Counted from the stretch's first letter, positions 1 to 8,637 are shown. The stretch is DNA of 64,000 nt from an uncultured Mucispirillum sp. (GCA_944323205.1 CALURO010000004.1:62001-126000); one strand, 5' to 3'. Translations and numbers: made by a program. Notes: a model not told the origin generated them from the letters alone.

Positions 1-269
1 AGTATGCCGTTTTTTTTAATTTCATATATTTCTAAAAGGCCACCTTTATAATAATGCCATATTTCATCAGATAATATTGAATGCCATGCAGAATACTGAC
101 CTTTTTTTAAAAGATAGTATATTGCACTTCCTGCCCTGCATTTAATATTACTATCTTTTGTAATATATTTATTTGACTGGTAATATCTTCTAAAATATCC
201 GCCTTCTGTATGTGGTGTTAGGCTTAATTTTTCAATTAAAATATCAGCAGTGTCTAATTCTTTCTGCAT
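1..269 (-). CDS. Cupin superfamily DUF985 protein, partial (C-terminus beyond left edge)
   Basis: This minus-strand gene starts with ATG at 269 and runs off the left edge, so only about the first 89 codons are present. The translation carries the N-terminal signature of the DUF985 (Cupin_5) family: a TPHTEGGYFRR segment near residue 18, an AIYYLL segment near 49, and SAWHSILSDEIWHYYKGG near 60-77, which holds the WH and EIWH residues of the beta-barrel. Members are small cytoplasmic cupins of uncertain function, some described as sugar-epimerase-like. The start overlaps the end of the upstream EptA-like gene by 16 bases, which suggests translational coupling. The family call is firm; the role is unknown. 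Confidence 0.75.
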   Translation of the reverse strand, partial: MQKELDTADILIEKLSLTPHTEGGYFRRYYQSNKYITKDSNIKCRAGSAIYYLLKKGQYSAWHSILSDEIWHYYKGGLLEIYEIKKNGI

Positions 270-1726
270 AGATTTCTTCCATTATTTGATACAGAATGTT
301 CCATTTGAAAGCATGCTGGAAGAGTGTTAAATAATGTATCATCCAGCACTATATCATTTTTATGAGAAGAGATAATATCTGCAGTATTATATTCTTCATT
401 TAATTTATCAGATACCCATACTATCATAACAGATGTATCATCTTTACCTTCAGATAATCCATTACTATATTTTTCACCTTCTAAGCCCCGCAGTATAATA
501 AATGCTTTTTTATCTTTTAAAAGTTCAATCGTTTCATGAAGATAAGCATCAATATAATCAATATATTGGTTGTATTCATCATCATTTGTATTATTATTAA
601 TAAAGTCTTTATATCTCATATTTATAAATGGGGCAGAGCCTTCAGCATTAACAACAAATAATCCGCCACTGTTTTTTGCTGCAAATTCTTTAATATAAGC
701 AAGTGAAGTAAAAAGGTTAGGGCTGTTATTTGTATATTTTTCTATCATATTTTTAGTGTCATTTTTTACAATATTATATGCAAGAGCATCTTTTGAAAGT
801 AGAGAATTATAAACAGCAAAGTATTTAACATTATAACCTGCATTTTTAAATAAACTTATAAAAGATTTACTTTTGTTAATATCATTAATATTTTCAGCAG
901 CAGCCCCTGTTAACACCGCACTTCTTGTGCTGTAATTATTAGTATAATCAGTTGTAACATTATCAAGTATTATGATACTGTTGCTTGTTAAATGCATATG
1001 CTGGCTGGTTTGTTTAAATGGTGTATTAGAAAGTTTATCTATTAAAATAACTACACCAGTAATATTATCATCTGTTTTAACAGCATTTATTTTATCCTGC
1101 CTTTTATTAGCCGAAAATTTATAAGAAAGGTATGATAATGTATAATTTTTAACACCTTTAAAAAATGCATAAGGCTGCAGAGTAAACTGGTTAAAATTAT
1201 TATAAAGGTTAGTATAACATATTATAGAAACAAGAAATATTACAGCAAATACCTGCCCCCTGCGGATAACAGATTTATCCCGTGCAAAGAAGAATCTTAT
1301 AAAACCAAGTGCAAGGCCAAGTAAAAACATTAGTGTAATAAAAATAGTATATGTTGTATTCTCTGATATAGAAGATTTTATAGTATTATGAAGCAGAAAT
1401 TTTGTTGCAGAATATTCTGTTGTATCAAGATGAAATTTATCTGCATATACTGCACCTACAGAGCCTATATAGAATAAGACAGGGTTTATTATAATAAAAA
1501 CCCATTTAGAAAGCATTAATATAAAGAAAAGTACAAGATTAAAAAAAGCTGCCAGTGTAATTACAAGGGCAGTGTTATACTGGTCTAAGTTTAAAAGCTG
1601 TATTCTTGGTTCATCAAATATTAATGTATATAAAAAAGTATTTAGAAGTAACAAAACATAATATGAAAAAGCTCTTTTACTCCATGGTATTTTTAAAAAC
1701 TGTTTGTTTATATTAATTTTAGCCAT
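254..1726 (-). CDS. EptA-like phosphoethanolamine transferase family membrane protein, active site degenerate
   Basis: A 490-residue protein with about five hydrophobic segments in its first 180 residues (near 20-40, 52-75, 78-95, 125-145 and 158-178). They are followed by a periplasmic alkaline-phosphatase-fold domain. The arrangement and local similarity match lipid A phosphoethanolamine transferases (DUF1705 plus sulfatase domain), for example an NVTTDYTNNYSTRSAV segment at the place of the catalytic threonine. The usual VxGE metal-binding motif reads ILIDKLS, HQMGSHGP reads NAEGSAP, and DHGE is replaced by RGLEGE. Catalysis is therefore doubtful. An AAGGA ribosome site precedes the ATG. 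It overlaps the following cupin gene. It could be an inactive paralogue or a diverged transferase. Confidence 0.6.
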   Translation of the reverse strand: MAKININKQFLKIPWSKRAFSYYVLLLLNTFLYTLIFDEPRIQLLNLDQYNTALVITLAAFFNLVLFFILMLSKWVFIIINPVLFYIGSVGAVYADKFHLDTTEYSATKFLLHNTIKSSISENTTYTIFITLMFLLGLALGFIRFFFARDKSVIRRGQVFAVIFLVSIICYTNLYNNFNQFTLQPYAFFKGVKNYTLSYLSYKFSANKRQDKINAVKTDDNITGVVILIDKLSNTPFKQTSQHMHLTSNSIIILDNVTTDYTNNYSTRSAVLTGAAAENINDINKSKSFISLFKNAGYNVKYFAVYNSLLSKDALAYNIVKNDTKNMIEKYTNNSPNLFTSLAYIKEFAAKNSGGLFVVNAEGSAPFINMRYKDFINNNTNDDEYNQYIDYIDAYLHETIELLKDKKAFIILRGLEGEKYSNGLSEGKDDTSVMIVWVSDKLNEEYNTADIISSHKNDIVLDDTLFNTLPACFQMEHSVSNNGRNLCRKN

Positions 1727-2038
1727 GATGTATCCTTATTATATTGTATTAAAGAAATATACTATATCATTTTTCCTGATTAATTTAAAGTATAAACTTT
1801 ATATCTGATTGAAAAATTTCTTACCTTAAAATTTTATTTAAAAAGCTAAAAAAATCATAAAAATTAATTTTTATTACTATGTTGTATAATAATAAATTAT
1901 ATAGTATAAATTATCATTTAAAATACATTTAGTTAAGCAGTTATATATGTTTTATTCTTCTGATATATTTTTATAAATTATTTATATATATAGAATAAAT
2001 AAAATTATAACATAATTATAAATTTAATAAAAATTTTC
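1727..2038. other. AT-rich divergent intergenic region
   Basis: About 400 bases separate the divergent EptA-like gene and aspA. This part is almost purely A and T, with no open reading frame, tRNA or strong GC hairpin that I can recognise. The aspA promoter and a short direct repeat lie at its right end and are listed separately. Confidence 0.5.
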
Positions 2039-2067
2039 TTGCAATATAATATTTAATATGATATAAA
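2039..2067 (+). promoter_or_regulatory. Sigma-70 type promoter of aspA
   Basis: TTGCAA at 2039-2044 and TATAAA at 2062-2067 are separated by exactly 17 bases, which places the transcription start near 2074, about 50 bases before the aspA ATG. The -10 matches consensus at five of six positions. In such AT-rich DNA chance matches occur, but the spacing and position support it. Confidence 0.55.
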
Positions 2068-2078
2068 TAAAATATGAG

Positions 2079-2108
2079 TTCAAATAATTTAAAGGATTCA
2101 AATAATTT
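2079..2108 (+). repeat. 12-base direct repeat in the aspA leader
   Basis: TTCAAATAATTT occurs at 2079-2090 and again at 2097-2108, an 18-base period. The bases AAAGGA follow the first copy and GATGAAGGAG follows the second, so the unit seems to duplicate a Shine-Dalgarno-like site. It sits between the predicted transcription start and the ATG, so it may affect translation or bind a regulator. Confidence 0.6.
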
Positions 2109-2124
2109 GATGAAGGAGTGAATT

Positions 2125-3543
2125 ATGGCTGAATTTCGTATGGAACATGACTTTTTGGGAGATAAAGAAGTGCCTGTTAATGCTTATTATGGTGTACAGA
2201 CATTAAGAGCTATTGAAAACTTCCCTATTACTGGTTATAGAATACATCCTGCATTAATAAAATGTATGGCTATTGTTAAAAAAGCTGCTGCACTTGCTAA
2301 TGCTAAAATAGGCGAACTTGAAAAAGATAAAGCAGAAGCTATTGTAAAGGCTGCAGATGATGTTATTGCAGGTAAATTAAATGATTGGTTTTTAGTTGAC
2401 CCTATCCAAGGTGGTGCGGGGACATCTATAAATATGAATACAAATGAAGTTATTGCTAACCGTGCTTTAGAGATTATGGGAGAAAGTAAAGGTAACTATA
2501 AAGTTATTTCTCCAAACTCTCATGTTAATATGGCACAAAGCACAAATGATGCTTTTCCTACTGCTGCACATTTAACTATTGCTATGCTGCTTGATGAATT
2601 AATAGTAGTTATGAAAGAAATGCAGGATATGATGCTTAAAAAAGCAAAAGAATTTGACGGCATAATTAAAATGGGCAGAACCCACCTTCAAGATGCAGTA
2701 CCTATAAGATTAGGTCAGGAATTTAAAGCCCATGCAGCTGTTGTTGGCAGAGATATTAAACGCTTAACTAATACTAAAGAACATATGCTTACTGTAAATA
2801 TGGGTGCTACAGCTGTTGGTACAGGTCTTAATGCAGAACCTGAATATATTAAAGAAGTTATTAAACAGCTGGGTGAAATATCTGGTCTTCCTGTTAAAGG
2901 TGCAGAAGATTTAGTTGATGGCACTCAAAACTGTGATTCATACCTTGAAGTAAGTGCTTTATTGAAAGTATGTATGACAAGTATGTCTAAAATATGTAAT
3001 GATTTACGGTTAATGGCATCAGGTCCAAGATGTGGTTTATTAGAATTGAATTTGCCGCCTCGTCAGCCTGGCAGTTCTATTATGCCTGGTAAAGTTAATC
3101 CGGTAATGGCAGAAGTTATTAACCAGATAGCATTTCAGGTTATTGGTAATGATATTACAGTTACAATGGGTGTTGAAGCTGGTCAGTTTGAGTTAAATGT
3201 TATGGAGCCGGTATTTGTATTTAATGTTATTCAGTCATTAACCATTATGGCAAATGGTTTTAGAGTATTTACTAAATATCTGCTTAAAGATTTAACTGCT
3301 AACCCTGATAGAATGAAAGCCTATGTAGAAAACTCTGTTGGTATTGTTACAGCTATTAATCCGCATGTAGGCTATGAAACTGCAGCACGTCTTGCTAGAG
3401 AGGCTTATGTAACAGGTAAACCAATTAGAGAGCTTATTTTAAGAGATAAAGTGCTTACAGAAGAAGAGATAAATGTTATTTTAGATCCAGTAGGTATGAC
3501 TACTCCGGGTATTTCTGGAGCAGAACTGAAACATAAAAAGTAA
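2125..3543 (+). CDS. aspA: Aspartate ammonia-lyase
   Basis: Deaminates L-aspartate to fumarate and ammonia in the cytoplasm. In anaerobes this feeds fumarate respiration and releases nitrogen. The 472-residue length is typical. The fumarase/aspartase signature GSSIMPGKVNP lies at residues 316-326, and the following VIGNDITVTMGVEAGQFEL segment favours aspartase over class II fumarase. The TNDAFPTAAH segment near residue 140 is the substrate-binding SxND region. AAGGAG lies 6-7 bases before the ATG. It has its own promoter and a strong terminator, so it is monocistronic. Confidence 0.95.
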   Translation: MAEFRMEHDFLGDKEVPVNAYYGVQTLRAIENFPITGYRIHPALIKCMAIVKKAAALANAKIGELEKDKAEAIVKAADDVIAGKLNDWFLVDPIQGGAGTSINMNTNEVIANRALEIMGESKGNYKVISPNSHVNMAQSTNDAFPTAAHLTIAMLLDELIVVMKEMQDMMLKKAKEFDGIIKMGRTHLQDAVPIRLGQEFKAHAAVVGRDIKRLTNTKEHMLTVNMGATAVGTGLNAEPEYIKEVIKQLGEISGLPVKGAEDLVDGTQNCDSYLEVSALLKVCMTSMSKICNDLRLMASGPRCGLLELNLPPRQPGSSIMPGKVNPVMAEVINQIAFQVIGNDITVTMGVEAGQFELNVMEPVFVFNVIQSLTIMANGFRVFTKYLLKDLTANPDRMKAYVENSVGIVTAINPHVGYETAARLAREAYVTGKPIRELILRDKVLTEEEINVILDPVGMTTPGISGAELKHKK

Positions 3544-3573
3544 AACATAATTCATATAACATTATAATTAACT

Positions 3574-3606
3574 AAGGGAGCAGAAAATATCCTGCTCCCT
3601 TTTTTG
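3574..3606 (+). terminator. Rho-independent terminator of aspA
   Basis: GGGAGCAG at 3576-3583 pairs perfectly with CTGCTCCC at 3592-3599 around an 8-base loop, extended by A-T pairs and followed by a run of T from 3600. It lies about 30 bases after the aspA stop. Confidence 0.93.
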
Positions 3607-3771
3607 TTTTATATAATCCTATATCTTAATTTTCTTGATATATATTAAAAAAAATGATATAAAATCAGCATAGTATTATTGATATATTATTAGAAAATAA
3701 CAGAAAATAGTTAGATAAAGGATAACACCATAAAAAAATACGATAATTATAAAATTATGAGGTAAAAAATT

Positions 3772-4212
3772 ATGAAGAAATCATTAGTGCTGCTGTTTTT
3801 ATTGTTGCCAGTTTATGTTTTAGCAAATGGAAAAGAAAATATGGAATGCAAAAAATTTTATATGCTTAAAAAGCAGAATAATGAGTATGTTAGAACGATA
3901 CCTAAAATTGTTGATTATCCTAATGAACCAGCTTTTGAAACAACATGGCATATAGACTGCAAAAATAATAAAGTATTTTTTACAGGTGGTATATTTGAGC
4001 GGGAATATATATTAGAAAAGCATATGTATGATAAAAAAAATCAGGTATATTTAATTAATATATTAGGTGAAGAAGAAGGCACATTAAACAGATATACTTT
4101 AAAAATGAAATATATTGATAATGATAAAGCATATATTTATGGATATTATGACGAAAAAATAAAAGATATATATACTAATACACCAGATAAGTATGAAATA
4201 CTCAAAGAATAG
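3772..4212 (+). CDS. Exported protein of unknown function
   Basis: A 146-residue protein with a clear signal peptide (MKKSLVLLFLLLPVYVLANG) and probable cleavage after VLA near residue 19. The mature part is charged, rich in Lys, Tyr and Asn, and has two cysteines (near 26 and 63) that could form a disulfide. I recognise no domain. GAGG lies 10 bases before the ATG. It is followed by rpsO, which has its own promoter. It resembles the other small exported protein at 21963 only in general character. Confidence 0.7.
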   Translation: MKKSLVLLFLLLPVYVLANGKENMECKKFYMLKKQNNEYVRTIPKIVDYPNEPAFETTWHIDCKNNKVFFTGGIFEREYILEKHMYDKKNQVYLINILGEEEGTLNRYTLKMKYIDNDKAYIYGYYDEKIKDIYTNTPDKYEILKE

Positions 4213-4254
4213 TATTTATAAACCCTAAAAAATACCTATTTTTTATAAAAATGC

Positions 4255-4283
4255 TTGTAATATAAATCTATCTATGCTATATA
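4255..4283 (+). promoter_or_regulatory. Sigma-70 type promoter of rpsO-pnp
   Basis: TTGTAA at 4255-4260 and TATATA at 4278-4283 have a 17-base spacer, with the predicted start about 15 bases before the ribosome binding site GGAGGTG at 4294-4300. Confidence 0.55.
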
Positions 4284-4304
4284 TCTAACTTTTGGAGGTG
4301 CCAA

Positions 4305-4574
4305 ATGGCAATAGATAAAGAAAAGAAACAGTCAGTTATTGACAGTTACAAACAACATGAAGGAGATACAGGTTCTCCAGAAGTGCAGGTTGCATTACTT
4401 ACTGCACGCATTGAATACTTAAATGAGCATTTTCAAACTCACCCTAAAGACCACCACTCACGCCGTGGTTTACTTATGCTTGTTGGTAAAAGACGCAAAC
4501 TTTTAGATTATCTTAAAAAGAAAAGTTTTCCTCGTTATCGTGCTTTAATTGAATCATTAGGCATAAGGAAGTAA
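4305..4574 (+). CDS. rpsO: 30S ribosomal protein S15
   Basis: Primary binder of the 16S rRNA central domain and contributor to bridge B4. The 89-residue length is exactly that of the family. The sequence has the hallmark [20 protein letters not shown] (residues 20-39), [12 protein letters not shown] (47-58) and the basic C-terminal [13 protein letters not shown] strong GGAGGTG site precedes the ATG. The stop is 4 bases before pnp, the classic rpsO-pnp pair seen in most bacteria. Confidence 0.98.
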   Translation: MAIDKEKKQSVIDSYKQHEGDTGSPEVQVALLTARIEYLNEHFQTHPKDHHSRRGLLMLVGKRRKLLDYLKKKSFPRYRALIESLGIRK

Positions 4575-4578
4575 GTAA

Positions 4579-6711
4579 ATGGAAAAAAATATTCATTCCT
4601 ATGAAATAAGCTTGCCAGGTTGTGCTGAGCCTATTATTTTTGAAACAGGTTGGAAAGCAAAACAGGCTAACGGAAGTATTTGGATAAAACAAGGTGGCAC
4701 AGTAGTGTTAGTGACTGCTGTTGCAGGTAAAGCACCTGAGGCTTATCAAGATTTTTTCCCACTTACTGTTAACTATGTTGAAAAAATGTATTCTGTTGGG
4801 AAAATTCCGGGTGGATATGTTAAAAGAGAAACTAAACCAAGCGACAGGGAAACTCTTATCTCTCGCTTAATTGACCGTCCTTTGCGTCCATTGTTTGATG
4901 ACGGTTTTCGTAATGAGACTCAGGTGGTGGCTACAGTTTTGTCGGCTGATGGCATAGGTCTGCCTGATATTCTGGCTTTAAATGCTGCTAGTGCTGCATT
5001 AATGATTTCCGACATACCTTTTAGTATGGCAGTTGGCGGAGTTCGTATTGGTAAGCTGAATGGGGAATTAATTGTTAACCCACCAGTTGAACTGCATGAA
5101 AAACTTTCTATGAATATAGTTGTTGCAGGAACGAAAGACGCTATTGCAATGGTAGAAGCCGGTATGAACGGCGTAACTGAAGAAGAAGTTATAGAAGCTC
5201 TTGAGTATGGTCATGAGCAGATAAAAAAACTTGTCGAAGTTCAGGAAAGAATGGCTGCAGAAATTGGCAAACCACAAATGGAATATACTGATTTCTCATT
5301 ACCGAAAGATTTAGTTCAAGAGGCATATGAAAAATTTGGTGCAGCTTTTAAAGATGCTTTTGCAGTAAAAGGCAAGCTGGAATCCTATGAAGCTATTGAC
5401 AAGGTTAAAGAAGATTATTTGGCCTATGTTTTAGAAACTCGCGGTGAAGATGAGTTTGAAGCAAACAAAGGAATTTATAAAGATATTGCAAAAGAAGTTG
5501 AAAAAATAGTATTCAGAAACTCACTTGTTAAAACTCACAAAAGGGCAGACGGCAGAGCATTAGATGAAATCCGTCCTATTGATATTGAAGTAGGTGTACT
5601 TCCTATGGCTCACGGTTCAGCTTTATTTACAAGAGGCGAAACTCAGGCATTAGTTGTAGCTACTCTTGGCTCTAAAAATGACAGCCAGACACTTGAAAGT
5701 ATTGAAGGCGTAAGCAGTAAATCTTTTATGCTGCAATATAACTTTCCACCATTTTCTGTTGGTGAAGTTGGCAGGATAGGTGCTCCAGGCAGGCGTGAAA
5801 TCGGTCATGGTGCATTAGCTGAGCGTGCTTTATCAGCTGTTGTTCCTAATGACAGCAGTTTTCCTTACACTGTAAGGGTTGTTTCTGAAATATTAGAATC
5901 AAATGGTTCTTCATCTATGGCAACAGTTTGCGGCGGTGCATTATCTATGATGGATGCAGGGTTGCAGATTACTGCACCAGTTGCAGGGGTTGCTATGGGC
6001 TTAGTAATGGAAGAAGATGGCGATTATGTTGTCTTAACAGATATTATGGGTCTTGAAGACCATCTTGGTGATATGGACTTTAAAGTTGCAGGTACAGAAA
6101 CTGGTATTACTGCTCTGCAAATGGATATTAAAATCAAAGGCTTATCTAAAGAGATTTTAACAAAAGCCTTAGCTCAGGCAAAAGAAGGCAGGCTCTTTAT
6201 TTTAAATAAATATAAAGAAGTGCTCCCAGAGCCTAGAAAAGATTTAAATCCTAATGCTCCAAGAGTATTTACTATGAATATTAACCCTGATAAAACAGGT
6301 GCTTTAATAGGACCGCAGGGTAAAAATATTAAAGCTATTGTTGAAGCAACTGGAGCAAGCATTGATATATTAGACGGTGGTATTGTTAATATATTTGGCA
6401 AAAATCAGGCAGCTATTGATAATGCTGTTAATATGATTGAGGCAACTATCGCAGAAGCAGTTGTTGGCAAAACTTATACTGCAACTGTTAAAAAAGTTAT
6501 GGAATACGGTGCATTTGTGGAGATACTTCCAGGGCTTGAAGGTCTTTTACATGTTTCTCAATATGCTCATGAAAGAATACCATCTATTGCTGACTACTTA
6601 AAAGTAGGGGATAAAGTAGATGTTATGTATATGGGTAAAGATAGAAACGGCAGAATGGAGCTTTCAAGAAAAGCACTTTTACCAAAACCAGAAAAATCAG
6701 AAAAAAATTAA
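4579..6711 (+). CDS. pnp: Polyribonucleotide nucleotidyltransferase (PNPase)
   Basis: Phosphorolytic 3'-5' exoribonuclease of the RNA degradosome. The 710 residues hold two RNase PH domains (about 10-230 and 315-550) linked by the alpha-helical domain. A KH domain follows, with its GxxG loop in GPQGKNI near residue 576, and then an S1 domain from about 630 (EYGAFVEILPGLEGLLHVS). The catalytic-core segments FTRGETQAL and GRREIGHGALAERAL are intact. It is translated directly after rpsO, and the S15-PNPase message is often autoregulated in this arrangement. The start ATG follows GGAAGTAAGTAA closely. Confidence 0.97.
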   Translation: MEKNIHSYEISLPGCAEPIIFETGWKAKQANGSIWIKQGGTVVLVTAVAGKAPEAYQDFFPLTVNYVEKMYSVGKIPGGYVKRETKPSDRETLISRLIDRPLRPLFDDGFRNETQVVATVLSADGIGLPDILALNAASAALMISDIPFSMAVGGVRIGKLNGELIVNPPVELHEKLSMNIVVAGTKDAIAMVEAGMNGVTEEEVIEALEYGHEQIKKLVEVQERMAAEIGKPQMEYTDFSLPKDLVQEAYEKFGAAFKDAFAVKGKLESYEAIDKVKEDYLAYVLETRGEDEFEANKGIYKDIAKEVEKIVFRNSLVKTHKRADGRALDEIRPIDIEVGVLPMAHGSALFTRGETQALVVATLGSKNDSQTLESIEGVSSKSFMLQYNFPPFSVGEVGRIGAPGRREIGHGALAERALSAVVPNDSSFPYTVRVVSEILESNGSSSMATVCGGALSMMDAGLQITAPVAGVAMGLVMEEDGDYVVLTDIMGLEDHLGDMDFKVAGTETGITALQMDIKIKGLSKEILTKALAQAKEGRLFILNKYKEVLPEPRKDLNPNAPRVFTMNINPDKTGALIGPQGKNIKAIVEATGASIDILDGGIVNIFGKNQAAIDNAVNMIEATIAEAVVGKTYTATVKKVMEYGAFVEILPGLEGLLHVSQYAHERIPSIADYLKVGDKVDVMYMGKDRNGRMELSRKALLPKPEKSEKN

Positions 6712-6720
6712 GCAATATAA

Positions 6721-6742
6721 CCCCCTTGCTGTTGCATGGGGG
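6721..6742 (+). terminator. GC-rich hairpin after pnp (weak terminator candidate)
   Basis: CCCCC at 6721-6725 pairs with GGGGG at 6738-6742 and TGC with GCA inside, around a short loop. There is one T-T mismatch and only a poor T-run afterwards. It could end pnp transcripts or stabilise the 3' end. The ferredoxin reading frame converges from the other strand. Confidence 0.45.
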
Positions 6743-6821
6743 CGACTATTTACCATTTTCTGATTTTTATTATCAATAAATTTAAAAAAATGCTTTGTGT
6801 TTTACATATTGGTTATAACTG

Positions 6822-7002
6822 TTAAAATATTGATATCATAACAGCAGCAACTGGGCATGTATCAGCACATGCACTACAACAGACACATTTACTACTTTCT
6901 ATTTGATAACAAGAACCGATACTGCTAATAGCATTTACTGGACAAACATTTAAACATATACCACAGCCAACACATAAATTACATATTATATATATTTTCC
7001 AT
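6822..7002 (-). pseudogene. 2[4Fe-4S] ferredoxin gene lacking an in-frame start (frameshifted, or non-canonical start)
   Basis: Reading leftwards, the frame ending with TAA at 6824-6822 encodes a clostridial-type ferredoxin with two complete CxxCxxCxxxCP motifs: CVGCGICLNVCPVNAI and CVCCSACADTCPVAAV. The product would be about 55-59 residues. The frame is open only back to a TGA at 7004-7002 and holds no ATG, GTG or TTG before the first cysteines, only ATA codons. An ATG at 7002-7000 lies one frame off and ends after seven codons. The mismatch falls at a TATATATA run (about 6987-6994); one extra TA would put this ATG in frame. It follows the Tat protein gene by about 20 bases. It is a recent pseudogene, a slippage variant or an AUA-initiated gene. 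Confidence 0.65.
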
Positions 7003-7020
7003 CATTACATTGACTACTTT

Positions 7021-7521
7021 TCATAATACTACTTCTTTTCTTGAGCCGTCTTTATTAGTAATAAAAACGATACCAGTTTTATAATTATATTGAGCCATAT
7101 TTTCTACTTTTATTTTATTACCATTTTTAGTGATTAATGCATAATCTTTTTCATAGCTAATATTAATATCGCCAATTTTAATATTAAGGTCATCTATTTT
7201 ACTTTGTGATGGGCTAATTTGTAAATAATCATAAGATTTTGCAGCAAGCACATCTTTACCATTATTTAAAATAAAGTTTTCGTAAGCTTTTACAGATATA
7301 TCTTTATTATTGTATTTAATAATAGATACATCTTGTGATATTGTCTGTTTATTTTTATCTTGGCTTTGAATAGCAAGGTTTAATGTGGTACTATAACCAT
7401 GCAGTGCTATTTTCTTGCTTTCATTTGCATAGCTGTTATCAATATTTACAGATAATGATGTAACCAATGAAAATGCTGATATAGTAACAGCTTTCATGAA
7501 ATTTCTTCTACATATACTCAT
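7021..7521 (-). CDS. Tat-exported protein of unknown function
   Basis: A 166-residue protein starting MSICRRNFMKAVTISAF. This is a twin-arginine signal (RRNFMK, close to the RRxFLK consensus) followed by a moderately hydrophobic stretch and a likely cleavage site after NSYA near residue 33. Tat export implies folding before transport, often with a cofactor or in a complex. The mature part is beta-rich by composition (KDISVKAY, KIGDINISY, GNKIKVENM), has no cysteines and matches no family I know. Its downstream neighbour on the same strand is the ferredoxin reading frame, so a periplasmic redox or chaperone-like role is possible but unproven. Confidence 0.65.
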   Translation of the reverse strand: MSICRRNFMKAVTISAFSLVTSLSVNIDNSYANESKKIALHGYSTTLNLAIQSQDKNKQTISQDVSIIKYNNKDISVKAYENFILNNGKDVLAAKSYDYLQISPSQSKIDDLNIKIGDINISYEKDYALITKNGNKIKVENMAQYNYKTGIVFITNKDGSRKEVVL

Positions 7522-7645
7522 ATTATCCCCCTATGGTGTCTTATAAAGAGTATATGCTAAGTGATAGTTGATGTCAATAAAAATATACAATATAAAATAT
7601 AACTAATTGTAATTATTAGATAATTTATTTAGATAATACTAAAAT

Positions 7646-8023
7646 CTATTTTTCAATAAATTTTAAATCGCCTATTCTTAATTCTTTATTACTTACACTT
7701 AATTTGTTAGAGGCCTGCAGACTTTTAATATAATCTTCTTCTATATCCATCATTTTTTTAGGACCAGCCATACGAGTTCTGCCAATATTTTTAATAATTA
7801 TCTTATTATCTTTTATTTCAATATTTCCAAAATAATTATTTACTCCAGCAAATCCACTGAAACTGTTTCCAGAAAAAGTGATTGTAATTTCAGTATTTTT
7901 ATATGGAGCAGTTAAATGATATATTTTACCATTAACTTTTTTTAATTCACCATCAATATCCATTCTGCTTTGACAGGAAGATATTACAAGGATAGTAAGC
8001 AGTGATAATATAATTTTTTTCAT
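7646..8023 (-). CDS. META-domain (HslJ-like) lipoprotein
   Basis: A 125-residue protein with a lipoprotein signal; the lipobox ISSC places the lipidated Cys at residue 17. The rest is a META domain (DUF306): ITITFSGNSFSGFAGVNNYFG near 46-66, then IGRTRMAGPKKMMDIEEDY near 81-99. These are equivalent to the SGxxGCNxYxG and TxMACP motifs of HslJ. The two family cysteines are replaced (GVNN and MAGP), so the usual disulfide is absent. HslJ-like proteins are linked to novobiocin and heat-shock responses in enterobacteria. The function here is unknown. Confidence 0.8.
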   Translation of the reverse strand: MKKIILSLLTILVISSCQSRMDIDGELKKVNGKIYHLTAPYKNTEITITFSGNSFSGFAGVNNYFGNIEIKDNKIIIKNIGRTRMAGPKKMMDIEEDYIKSLQASNKLSVSNKELRIGDLKFIEK

Positions 8024-8101
8024 TTTTTACCTCATATTCATAATAAGTTAATTATAACTTATATTTTTTTAAAAACAATACATTTTTTTGTATTAATTTA
8101 C

Positions 8102-8130
8102 TTGATTTTTTTATAATTATGCTAGATAAT
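8102..8130 (+). promoter_or_regulatory. Sigma-70 type promoter of dut-glgP
   Basis: TTGATT at 8102-8107 and GATAAT at 8125-8130 are separated by 17 bases. The predicted start is about 30 bases before the dut ATG at 8165. Confidence 0.5.
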
Positions 8131-8164
8131 AATGACTGTGTAATTTAAAAATAATGGTTGATTA

Positions 8165-8599
8165 ATGGATATTGTAAATATAAAGATAATTGCAGAAGAA
8201 GATTATTTAGTACCATCTTATGAAACGGTTGGTGCAAGCGGGGCTGATTTAAAATCAAAAGAAGATGGAATATTAAACCCTGGGGAAAGAAGGCTTATAA
8301 AAACAGGTGTTTTTGTGGAGCTGCCTGCAGGGTACGAAGCTCAGGTTAGGCCACGAAGTGGATTAGCTTTAAAATATGGTATTACTATGCTTAACAGCCC
8401 AGGCACAATTGACAGCGATTATCGTGGTGAAATTGGTGTTATAATGATAAACCATGGCAGTGAGCCTTTTGTATATAAAAAAGGGGATAGAATTGCTCAA
8501 CTTGTTATATCTCAATACAGCAGAGCAGAATTTAAAATCACTTCATCTCTAACAGAAACTATTAGAGGTGCAGGTGGTTTTGGTCATACAGGTAAATAA
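8165..8599 (+). CDS. dut: Deoxyuridine 5'-triphosphate nucleotidohydrolase (dUTPase)
   Basis: Hydrolyses dUTP to dUMP and pyrophosphate, keeping uracil out of DNA and supplying dUMP for dTMP synthesis. All five trimeric dUTPase motifs are present in 144 residues: GASGADL (23-29), [11 protein letters not shown] (64-74), [13 protein letters not shown] (80-92), GDRIAQLVI (107-115) and the C-terminal P-loop-like [11 protein letters not shown] that closes the active site. The ATG has only a weak ribosome site (GGTTGATTA). The glgP gene follows after 38 bases and is probably cotranscribed. Confidence 0.96.
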   Translation: MDIVNIKIIAEEDYLVPSYETVGASGADLKSKEDGILNPGERRLIKTGVFVELPAGYEAQVRPRSGLALKYGITMLNSPGTIDSDYRGEIGVIMINHGSEPFVYKKGDRIAQLVISQYSRAEFKITSSLTETIRGAGGFGHTGK

Positions 8600-8637
8600 A
8601 AAATATAACAATATAAATTGCGAAATATGGAGGAAGA

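Noticed and set aside
1861..2040. Possible AT-rich origin or integration region
   Set aside because: No DnaA boxes, iterons or att-like repeats were found; it is only an AT-rich divergent spacer.
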